Made by a program: the position numbers and the translations under genes
Shown here: piece by piece, positions 6,558 to 12,245 of the stretch
Layout: each line of letters starts with the position of its first letter
Numbering within the stretch: the first letter of the stretch is position 1
Notes under the pieces: model-generated
What the model was told of the DNA's origin: nothing
The model's database searches: none
What the model saw: the letters and a program-made list of their open reading frames with translations, nothing else
Source of the DNA: Chloroflexia bacterium
Lineage (GTDB): Bacteria; Chloroflexota; Chloroflexia; QHBQ01; JADMIH01
Length of the DNA: 12,245 bases
Assembly: GCA_025927935.1 (NCBI GenBank)
Contig: JAICKM010000130.1
Coordinates: forward strand, 1 to 12,245
Direction of reading: 5' to 3'

Positions 6558-6827
6558 ATGTCAGCCCGAGGTTTACAAACCTTGCTCGTTAGCACTCTGA
6601 CCGATCGCGGGCGCAAGGACGCGCTGTTGCGTGGCTCGGCCACCGCTTTCGACGGGTTCGACCTGTCGGACGGGGAAATCGCGGACCTGCTGTCGATCCG
6701 CGCCGACACACTGGAGGATTTTGCGTTACACGCTCATGCGCTCTTCTACGGCGAGGACTTGCTGCTGGAAGAAGAGCCGCTGGATATCCGCCGGGCGGGC
6801 GCGTTGCCTGTGCGGGATATCGCCTAA
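6558..6827 (+). CDS. 89-aa small helical protein, leader-like (Franean1_4349/LigA-like resemblance)
   Basis: ATG 6558 is chosen over the in-frame GTG at 6543 because GAGGAG (6545-6550) sits 7 nt before it and the GTG would overlap the preceding stop. It lies 11 bp after DUF5317, so it is almost certainly in the same operon. The sequence QTLLVSTLTDRGRKDALLRG is followed by AFDGFDLSDGEIADLLSIRA, TLEDFALHAHALFYG and an acidic stretch EDLLLEEEPLDI. The pattern of a degenerate helix, then FDLSxxEIxxLLxI, then a helix, resembles small LigA-like helical domains found as leader regions in Franean1_4349-type RiPP precursors. No Cys, Ser/Thr-rich or Gly-rich core follows, and no RiPP-modifying enzyme is visible in the window, so a precursor role is not supported by context. 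It could equally be a partner or adaptor of the HD-GYP protein. Confidence 0.75.
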   Translation: MSARGLQTLLVSTLTDRGRKDALLRGSATAFDGFDLSDGEIADLLSIRADTLEDFALHAHALFYGEDLLLEEEPLDIRRAGALPVRDIA

Positions 6828-6888
6828 GCGCGGCGTGCGGGACCTTATACAAACCGGCCGGCCGGCCGGGCCGGGAGGGGAGCGCCCC

Positions 6889-8436
6889 ATGGCAATCCGA
6901 CCTGAACTGTGCGCCCTACTGGGATCCTCGGTGGCCGATATGCCCGACGCGCCCGCGGACGATGAGTCCGGGCAGGTGATCTTGCCTGATGATACGCGCA
7001 CCTTCCAGGCGCTGTTTGAGTATGCGCCGGATGCAATGTGGATCTTCGACGACGCCGGGCGCTATCTGCTGGCAAACGCCGCCGCCTGTGCGCTCCACTG
7101 CCTGCCGGCCGCCGAACTGCGCCGGCGCCGGTTCGCCGATTTTGTCTCGCCGGGGGGTGCGGCGGCGCTGCACCTCGGCTGGCCGGGCACCGCGGCGCTC
7201 ACGCAGACCCACGGCGAGTGCCGTCTGCGCCGGCCCGACGGCACCGTGCGCGATGTGGAGGTCCATGTCACCGCCCACTTCCAGCCGGGCCGCCACCTGG
7301 CCGTGGCGCGGGATGTCACCGCGCGCACCCGTGCCCAGGAGCGGGCCGGCGCCCAACTCGCCCGCCTGTCCGCCCTGCGGACCGTCGATCAGAGCCGCGC
7401 CACGACGCGCGACCTGCGCATCATCCTGCAACGTATCCTCGACCAGGCGGTCCAGCATCTGCACGTCCACGCGGCGGCGATCCTGATCCTCGATCCGGCG
7501 CGGGACCAGCTCAGCTACGCGGCCGGGCGCGGCTTCCGCCGCGACCCCGTCACCGGGGCGCCCCTGCTGCTGCCGCACGGCTATGCCGCCCGCGCCGCCC
7601 GCGAGCGCACCACTATTTATATCCCGCAACTTTCGGCGGCCAACATCGCGCAAGCCGGGCCGCTGGCCGCCGCGGAAGGCTATCAGGCGTACTGGGCCGT
7701 GCCGCTGCGCGCGAACGGCCAGGTGCAAGGGGTGCTGGAACTCTTCCACCGCGCGCCCATCGCTCTGCTGCGCGATGAACTGGACTTCCTCTCCGCGCTG
7801 GCCGACCGGGCCGCCATCGCCATTGATACTGCGGCGCTGTTCGTGGATTTGCAGCGCACCAACCAGGAACTCGCCCTGGCCTATGACACGACGCTGGAAG
7901 GCTGGTGCCGCGCACTCGATCTGCGCGACCGCGAAACCGAGGGCCACACCCAGCGCGTCACCGAACTAACGGTGCGCCTGGCGCGGGTGCTGAATGTGCC
8001 GGAGCACGATCTCGTCCATCTGCGCCGGGGCGCGCTGCTGCACGACATCGGCAAAATGGGCATCCCCGACTCCATTTTGCTCAAGCCCGGCCCACTAACC
8101 GCGGACGAGTGGGACGTGATGCGGCGCCACCCCATCTACGCCCACGATCTGCTGGCCCCGAGTCCGTTTTTGCGCCCGGCGCTCGACATTCCGTATTGCC
8201 ACCACGAACGCTGGGATGGCAGCGGCTACCCGCGGGGTTTGCAGGGGGCGCAAATCCCGTGGGCGGCGCGCATCTTCGCCGTCGTCGACGTCTGGGACGC
8301 CCTGCGCTCGGACCGCCCCTACCGCGCCGCCTGGCCCGAAGCCCAAGTCCGCGACCACCTGGAATCGCTGGCGGGCATCCACTTCGACCCGCGGGTGGTC
8401 GCCACCTTCCTCGACCGCGCCCTCGCCGCCGCCTGA
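6889..8436 (+). CDS. PAS-GAF-HD-GYP protein, predicted cyclic-di-GMP phosphodiesterase
   Basis: The start is placed at ATG 6889 (MAIRPEL) because GGGAGGGG lies just upstream and the frame before it overlaps the 89-aa gene with unprotein-like sequence. Of 515 aa, residues about 38-148 form a PAS domain (FEYAPDAMWIFDDAGRYLLAN; RRPDGTVRDVEV; ARDVTARTRAQE). About 165-318 form a GAF domain (LQRILDQAVQHL; YWAVPLRANGQVQGVLELF). About 328-512 form the HD-GYP domain: EGHTQRV (351-357), the HD pair in LLHDIGKMGIPD (383-394), RRHP (412-415), CHHERWDGSGYPRGL (437-451) and DVWDALRSDRPYR (467-479). The metal-binding and GYP residues look intact, so activity is expected. No membrane segment is seen, so it is probably a soluble cytosolic sensor with unknown PAS and GAF ligands. 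It is the last gene of the unit. Confidence 0.92.
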   Translation: MAIRPELCALLGSSVADMPDAPADDESGQVILPDDTRTFQALFEYAPDAMWIFDDAGRYLLANAAACALHCLPAAELRRRRFADFVSPGGAAALHLGWPGTAALTQTHGECRLRRPDGTVRDVEVHVTAHFQPGRHLAVARDVTARTRAQERAGAQLARLSALRTVDQSRATTRDLRIILQRILDQAVQHLHVHAAAILILDPARDQLSYAAGRGFRRDPVTGAPLLLPHGYAARAARERTTIYIPQLSAANIAQAGPLAAAEGYQAYWAVPLRANGQVQGVLELFHRAPIALLRDELDFLSALADRAAIAIDTAALFVDLQRTNQELALAYDTTLEGWCRALDLRDRETEGHTQRVTELTVRLARVLNVPEHDLVHLRRGALLHDIGKMGIPDSILLKPGPLTADEWDVMRRHPIYAHDLLAPSPFLRPALDIPYCHHERWDGSGYPRGLQGAQIPWAARIFAVVDVWDALRSDRPYRAAWPEAQVRDHLESLAGIHFDPRVVATFLDRALAAA

Positions 8437-8452
8437 TTTTGCGCAAACGCCC

Positions 8453-8489
8453 GCGCGCCGCCACGGATACCCGGTCCGTGGCGGCGCGC
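8453..8489. terminator. perfect 15-bp hairpin between convergent genes
   Basis: The arms 8453-8467 and 8475-8489 (GCGCGCCGCCACGGA and TCCGTGGCGGCGCGC) pair perfectly around a 7-nt loop. The hairpin sits 17 bp after the HD-GYP stop and about 50 bp beyond the macro-domain stop. It is followed on the plus strand by only TTT, so it is a GC-rich terminator with a weak T-tract. The convergent position suggests it stops transcription from both sides. Confidence 0.65.
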
Positions 8490-8539
8490 TTTGCTGTGTC
8501 TATCGAATTGCCGGGATGCGACCCTTACGTGACGGGAAT

Positions 8540-9088
8540 CTACTGCTCCCCGCGGGCCGTGGCGCGGTCGGCCAGCAGGCGGGCATAGAGGTCGTAGTCG
8601 CGGCGCGAGTAGAGGACGAACAGCACCTGGGTGAGACCGGTGCCCGCGCGGACGTGCGCCGCCACGGTGTCAAGGGCAATCGGGGCCGCCTCTTCGATGG
8701 GGTAGCCGAACACGCCGGTGCCCAGCGAGGGGAAGGCGATACTGCGCGCCCCGGCTTCCTCAGCCAGGCGCAGGCTGGCGGCATAGGCCCCGTGCAGCAA
8801 CGCGGCATCCTCCGCCCGCCGCCGGTAGACCGGGGCCACGGCGTGGACCACATGGCGTGCTTGCAGCCGCCCGGCCCCCGTGATCGCCGCGCTGCCGGTG
8901 GGACAGCCGCCGATCCGGTTGCACTCCTCGGCGATGCTCGGCCCACCCGCCTGCCTGATCGCGCCGTTTACGCCGGTGCCGCCCGCGAGCCGGTCGTTTG
9001 CGGCGTTCACCAGTACGTCCGCCGCGATGGTGGTGATATCACCTTGCCGTAGTTCGAGCCGGGTTTGCCCGATCTGTAGATGTTCCAC
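8540..9088 (-). CDS. macro-domain protein, ADP-ribose or O-acetyl-ADP-ribose binding/hydrolysing
   Basis: The 182-aa protein is nearly all one macro domain, the usual length for stand-alone bacterial members. Motifs are RQGDITTIAADVLVNAAND (14-32), LAGGTGVNGAIRQAGG (34-49) and the phosphate loop PSLGTGVFGYPIEEAA (120-135). The start is GTG at 9086-9088, supported by AAGGAGG (9095-9101) at about 6-nt spacing. Macro domains bind ADP-ribose; MacroD-type members remove it from proteins or hydrolyse O-acetyl-ADP-ribose. Those enzymes usually have GGVDGAIH in the second motif. Here the Asp is Asn (41) and the His is Arg (45), so binding is likely but catalysis uncertain. It lies 45 bp downstream of the pyrophosphatase gene on the same strand and may be co-transcribed. 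Confidence 0.88.
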   Translation of the reverse strand: MEHLQIGQTRLELRQGDITTIAADVLVNAANDRLAGGTGVNGAIRQAGGPSIAEECNRIGGCPTGSAAITGAGRLQARHVVHAVAPVYRRRAEDAALLHGAYAASLRLAEEAGARSIAFPSLGTGVFGYPIEEAAPIALDTVAAHVRAGTGLTQVLFVLYSRRDYDLYARLLADRATARGEQ

Positions 9089-9133
9089 GCGCTACCTCCT
9101 TGCTCCCCGCGCCGGTGATCGCGGGATCACACC

Positions 9134-9691
9134 TTACTGCTGTGCTTTGCGCTTCGCCTGCGCCTGACCCGCGGAGACCAGCTTTTGCGCGCGCTCCGGG
9201 CCGAAGCGGCCCCTGGGCGCGAATTGCTTGCCCTTGATGATATTGTACGAGACGAAGAAGTGTTCGATCTCTTGCACCAGGTTCGGGCTGATCTGGTCCA
9301 GCGACTCAATCTCATGGTGATCGTGCGAGTCGGTGGCGACGGCGATGAGCCGGTCGTTGCGCTCGGTCTTGCCGTCCTCCGTCTGCTCCGCCTCGATCAC
9401 GCCGATGAGCCGCGCGGGCACCAGGCACCCGGCAAAGGCCGGCTCATCCATCAGCACGAGCACATCCAGCGGGTCGCCGTCTTCGCCCAGCGTGGCCGGG
9501 ATATAGCCGAAGTCGAAGGGGAAGACCGCGCCCGCGGGCAACACGCCGCTCAGCTTGAACAGCCCTAGCTTCTCGTCGTACTTGAACTTGTTGCGGCTAC
9601 CCTTCGGCGTCTCGATAATCACGTTCAACGCCCCGGTTTCGGCGTCGCTGGCGCCCAATTCGGCCACGGGCGTCGGTTTCTGCTGTGCCAT
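9134..9691 (-). CDS. ppa: inorganic pyrophosphatase (family I)
   Basis: The 185-aa cytosolic enzyme hydrolyses pyrophosphate to two phosphates, pulling forward biosynthetic reactions. The family I signature is clear: EDGDPLDVLVL (70-80) supplies metal-binding Asp residues 71, 73 and 76. KGSRNKFKYD (30-39) and FPFDFGYIPATL (57-68) are the usual substrate-site segments. The middle motif reads ERNDRLIAVA (110-119), where the E. coli enzyme has D-x-K; I recall this NDR form from a common long subfamily with SYNIIKGKQF (148-157), so it need not mean loss of activity. ATG at 9691 (MAQQKPT) is preferred. GGAGGAG lies upstream about 11-12 nt from this ATG, whereas the alternative GTG at 9703 practically overlaps it. 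The macro-domain gene follows 45 bp downstream. Confidence 0.95.
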   Translation of the reverse strand: MAQQKPTPVAELGASDAETGALNVIIETPKGSRNKFKYDEKLGLFKLSGVLPAGAVFPFDFGYIPATLGEDGDPLDVLVLMDEPAFAGCLVPARLIGVIEAEQTEDGKTERNDRLIAVATDSHDHHEIESLDQISPNLVQEIEHFFVSYNIIKGKQFAPRGRFGPERAQKLVSAGQAQAKRKAQQ

Positions 9692-9794
9692 GGTCTGTCT
9701 CACTCCTCCGCGGTATTGCTAGGATGCCGGCTGCGGCGGCCGCATGGATGTCTTATCAGGATTCATGCCGCCCGCGGCCCACCCATAGACCGCG

Positions 9795-9822
9795 CGGGCG
9801 GGCGCGCCTCGTAGCCCGCCCG
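9795..9822. repeat. GC-rich dyad in the gap before pyrophosphatase
   Basis: CGGGCGGGC (9795-9803) pairs perfectly with GCCCGCCCG (9814-9822) around a 10-nt loop. It lies between the DUF72 stop and the pyrophosphatase start, both on the minus strand. It has no T-run and may help end DUF72 transcription; role uncertain. Confidence 0.35.
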
Positions 9823-9829
9823 TTCAAGG

Positions 9830-9843
9830 GCCGGGCGCCCGGC
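9830..9843 (-). terminator. perfect palindrome abutting the DUF72 stop codon
   Basis: GCCGGGCGCCCGGC is a perfect 14-bp palindrome and directly follows the DUF72 TGA (9844-9846 on the minus strand). In RNA it could fold only with a very tight loop, and no T-run follows. With the dyad at 9795-9822 it may mark the 3' end of DUF72. Confidence 0.3.
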
Positions 9844-10584
9844 TCAAGCCGCCAGCGCTCCCGTCCAGGCCAAGCGATCTCGTAGGCGGAAGGCGTCGTA
9901 GACGGCGTGGCAGGTGGGGTCGTTGTTGAAGTAGGCGTAGACATCGCGCCCGGCGCCGTGGGCCGCCGCGATGCGCCCGGCCCAGAAGTCGAGTTCGCCG
10001 TCGCTGAAGCCCACGTCGTAGAGGCCGCCGTGGAAGCGCAGGTACAGGAACGGCCCCACGTCGGGCACGTCCATGGGCGTGGCCCAGCCGCCGATGGCGC
10101 GCACCAGCGCGCAGCCCGCCTGCTCCAGCAGGTGCCGGATCTCCGGCGCGAACCACGAGCCGTCGCGGAACTCGAAAGCATTGCGCGTGCCCGGCGGCAG
10201 GTGGGCCAGGAAGTAGGCCAGGCGCGGCGGGTCGGCGGGCATGCCGGGCGGTAGCTGGTAGAGGAAGGGTCCCTGGTGCGGCCAGAGACCGCTCGCGGCG
10301 TGAGCGAGGCGGGCCAGCGGTTCTTCCGGCCCATAGAGGCGCTTGTGATGGGTCAGGTAGCGGCTGGCCTTCACGGCGAAGGTGAAGCCGTGGTGGTGCC
10401 CGGCCTGGTGCGCCCAGGCGCGGAAGTTGTCCTGTGTGGGCAGGCGATAGAAGCTGCGGTTGATCTCGACGGTGGGGAAGTGGCCGGCATAGTAGCTCAG
10501 CCACGCCCGCTGGGGCAGGTCGGGCGGGTAGAAGCAGCCGATCCAATGCCGGTAGACCCAGCCCGATGTGCCGATCCAGATCAT
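9844..10584 (-). CDS. DUF72 domain-containing protein (YecE-like)
   Basis: This 246-aa protein shows the DUF72 hallmarks in order: MIWIGTSGWVYRHWIGCFYP at the N-terminus, PTVEINRSFYRLPT (about 37-50), FTFAVKASRYLTHHKRL (about 67-83), FLYQLPPG (about 106-113), AFEFRDGSWF (about 135-144), and near the end DVYAYFNNDPTCHAVYDAFRL. Length matches the family, which is thought to adopt a TIM-barrel-like fold. No reaction is established. The FNND motif and the conserved early Glu and Arg suggest an active site. ATG at 10582-10584 has GAGGAC just upstream. It is cytosolic by composition (no signal or membrane segment). It is separated by about 150-170 bp from the flanking genes, with hairpins on both sides, so it is probably transcribed alone. 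Confidence 0.92.
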   Translation of the reverse strand: MIWIGTSGWVYRHWIGCFYPPDLPQRAWLSYYAGHFPTVEINRSFYRLPTQDNFRAWAHQAGHHHGFTFAVKASRYLTHHKRLYGPEEPLARLAHAASGLWPHQGPFLYQLPPGMPADPPRLAYFLAHLPPGTRNAFEFRDGSWFAPEIRHLLEQAGCALVRAIGGWATPMDVPDVGPFLYLRFHGGLYDVGFSDGELDFWAGRIAAAHGAGRDVYAYFNNDPTCHAVYDAFRLRDRLAWTGALAA

Positions 10585-10701
10585 AGGTGTCCTCGTCCCA
10601 GGCGGCGCGGCCCGCGTCCCCGGCGGTGCCCAATGCCGGCCGGGGTGGCGTGCGGCTACTGCTGAAACGTGGCGGCGGCGATTCCGTTTCGCCGGGGCGC
10701 A

Positions 10702-10742
10702 GCCGGGAGCCGGTTAGCCTGTCCAGCTAACTGGCTCCCGGC
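10702..10742 (-). terminator. 17-bp hairpin after the vWA gene
   Basis: GCCGGGAGCCGGTTAGC (10702-10718) pairs with GCTAACTGGCTCCCGGC (10726-10742) at 16 of 17 positions, the exception allowing a G-U wobble on one strand. The loop is CTGTCCA. It starts 10 bp beyond the vWA stop codon (TAG 10752-10754, minus strand), so it is a likely transcription terminator or 3' stabiliser. No T-run follows. Confidence 0.6.
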
Positions 10743-10751
10743 CCATAGGAT

Positions 10752-12245
10752 CTATTTCCGCAAGGTGCCCGCCTGGGCCACGAGGCGCGCAAACTCCTGA
10801 ACGTCCGTATCGTTCGCCCGTTGGGCGGCGGCCCGCGCGGCCAGGGTCTGCACCTGGGCCAGGGGGACGGCGGGCGCATCGCCGCGCAGCCACCCGGCAA
10901 AGCCCGCGGCGGCGACGGCCAGTTGCCAGTCCGGGGCCGCCTGCGCCGTATCGGTGGTGAATCCCGCCCGGTCGAACGGTTGGGCGATCTCGCGTACCCG
11001 CCCGGTCAACGCGTCGGCATAGCGGATCTGGACCGTTAGCGCCGGGCTGGCGCCCTGGCCGGTCAGCGCCACCTCATAGAGCGCCGTCACGCTCTGCCCC
11101 GCGCCGACCTCGCCGGCGTCCACCTTGTCGTTGCGGAAGTCGCCGTCGGTGATGGCCCGCTTTTCGTAGCCCACCAGCCGGTAGCGGCTGACCACGGCAG
11201 GGTTGAAGTCCACCTGGATCTTCGCATCGCGGGCGATGACCTGGAGGGTGCCGGTCAGGTTCTCGCCGAACAGGCGCTGCGCGGCCTGGAGCGAATCGAC
11301 GAACGCCGCGTTGCCGTTGCCCTGATCGGCAAGCTGCTGCATCATCGGGTCGTTATAGCCGCCCATGCCGAACCCGACCGTCGTCAGGTCGATCCCCTGC
11401 GCGCTGTACTGGTGGATCACCTTCAGGATCGAGTCCGGTCCGGTCGCGCCCACATTGGCCTCGCCGTCCGAGCAGAGGATGACGCGATTGATGGCGCCGC
11501 GCTTGAAGTGCCGGCCCGCCAGGTCGTAGCCGGTGCGCAGCCCGGCCTCCAGGTAGGTGGCCCCGCCGATCTGCAACGATTCGATGGCCGCCAGGATCTT
11601 GTCGCGTGACTCGCCGCTCGTATGGTCGAGCACGACCTGGGTATCATTCGAGAAGATCACGATAGCGACCTGGTCGCCGGCGCGCAGTTGTTGCACCAGG
11701 GCACGCAGCGAGTCTTTCACCAGCGGTAGCCGGTTCGGCTGGTCCATCGAGCCGCTGACATCGATCACGAAGGTGAGCACGGCGTCCTGGCGCTGGGCCG
11801 GATCGATGCGCCGGCCCTGGATGCCCACGCGCACGATCTGCGTGTCTCCCGCGGTGAAGGGCGACGGCGCGCCGTCCACGGTGATGCCGAAGGCGCCGTC
11901 GGTGGGCACGGGATAGGGGTAGTGGAAGTAGTTGATGAACTCTTCCGCGCGCACCAGGGCGGGCGGGGGGAGTTGGCCCGCGTTGAGGTAGTTGCGCACG
12001 TTGGTGTAGGACGCCGTATCGACATCCATGCCGAAAGTCGAGAGATGATCGGCGGCGGTGGCGATAAAGGCGCTCGCGGCAGGCGGCGCGGGCAGAGGTG
12101 TGGGCGGCGGCGCCTCGGCGGGGGCGGCTGTGCTCCCGGCAACGGGCAGGAGCGCGCTACGCTGGGCCGAATCCGCCGCGGGGGCGACGGTGTCGGGGGC
12201 CGCGGCGGCCGGCGCGGTGATGCCGGTGGGACCGGCGGCCCCGCT
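10752..12245 (-). CDS. YfbK-like von Willebrand factor A domain protein, N-terminus beyond window
   Basis: The frame is open from the right edge (first codon 12243-12245) to TAG at 10752-10754, 497 visible residues. The Met at 12029 is not the start: it lies inside the YfbK-family motif HLSTFGMDVDTASYTNVRNYL, and no in-frame start codon lies between it and the edge. Upstream comes an Ala/Pro-rich stretch (about visible residues 1-60), likely a linker after an off-window signal or lipoprotein sequence. NAGQLPPPALVRAEEFINYFHYPYP follows, then the vWA domain with an intact MIDAS: DVSGSM, GGATY and CSDGEANVG. The C-terminal part has YEKRAITDGDFRNDKVDAGEVGAGQSVTALYEV, typical of the DUF3520-like region, and ends in an Ala-rich helical tail. 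These proteins are usually extracytoplasmic metal-dependent adhesion or assembly modules; the partner is unknown. Confidence 0.9.
   Translation of the reverse strand, partial: SGAAGPTGITAPAAAAPDTVAPAADSAQRSALLPVAGSTAAPAEAPPPTPLPAPPAASAFIATAADHLSTFGMDVDTASYTNVRNYLNAGQLPPPALVRAEEFINYFHYPYPVPTDGAFGITVDGAPSPFTAGDTQIVRVGIQGRRIDPAQRQDAVLTFVIDVSGSMDQPNRLPLVKDSLRALVQQLRAGDQVAIVIFSNDTQVVLDHTSGESRDKILAAIESLQIGGATYLEAGLRTGYDLAGRHFKRGAINRVILCSDGEANVGATGPDSILKVIHQYSAQGIDLTTVGFGMGGYNDPMMQQLADQGNGNAAFVDSLQAAQRLFGENLTGTLQVIARDAKIQVDFNPAVVSRYRLVGYEKRAITDGDFRNDKVDAGEVGAGQSVTALYEVALTGQGASPALTVQIRYADALTGRVREIAQPFDRAGFTTDTAQAAPDWQLAVAAAGFAGWLRGDAPAVPLAQVQTLAARAAAQRANDTDVQEFARLVAQAGTLRK

Noticed and set aside
6631..6888. 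N-terminal extension of the HD-GYP protein from ATG 6631
   Set aside because: The extension overlaps the 89-aa gene in another frame, is Cys/Arg-rich and unlike any domain; ATG 6889 has a good ribosome-binding site.
6916..7947. 343-codon minus-strand frame opposite the PAS-GAF region
   Set aside because: Antisense shadow; PAS, GAF and HD-GYP motifs on the plus strand explain this DNA.
9692..9703. GTG 9703 as start of pyrophosphatase
   Set aside because: The GGAGGAG ribosome-binding sequence practically overlaps this codon; ATG 9691 leaves workable spacing.

Overview
The window is very GC-rich DNA with tightly packed bacterial genes. The gene set suggests Chloroflexota: a DUF4173-type membrane protein, a giant MalT-like ATPase ending in a BTAD activator domain, a DUF5317 membrane protein, a PAS-GAF-HD-GYP protein and a YfbK-like vWA protein. 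The phylum is inferred from gene content only; no rRNA or other phylogenetic marker is present.

Layout. Plus strand, left half: the 3' part of a DUF4153/DUF4173 membrane protein (3-1496, cut by the left edge); a 364-bp gap holding a MITE-like element with near-perfect terminal inverted repeats and a strong sigma70-type promoter; then a 1082-aa STAND/MalT-like regulator with C-terminal winged helix and BTAD (1861-5109). A 642-bp gap follows. It holds a dyad and a duplicated 40-bp promoter module. That module drives a compact four-gene unit: a 40-aa membrane or exported peptide (5752-5874), a DUF5317 membrane protein (5890-6546), an 89-aa small helical protein (6558-6827) and a PAS-GAF-HD-GYP cyclic-di-GMP phosphodiesterase (6889-8436). 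A perfect 15-bp hairpin closes the unit and separates it from convergent minus-strand genes.

Minus strand, right half: a macro-domain protein (8540-9088) just downstream of inorganic pyrophosphatase (9134-9691), a DUF72/YecE-like protein (9844-10584), and a YfbK-like vWA protein (10752-12245) that runs off the right edge. These look like ordinary housekeeping or accessory genes.

The most interesting part is 1700-8490. The upstream regulator carries a SARP-like DNA-binding module. The downstream operon starts with two nearly identical promoters, each built of two heptamer-type direct repeats in 11-bp register just upstream of an extended -10. This is the site geometry expected for SARP/OmpR-type winged-helix activators. 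A testable model is that the ATP-dependent regulator switches on a unit making a small exported peptide, membrane protein, leader-like small protein and c-di-GMP phosphodiesterase. The link between them is inference.
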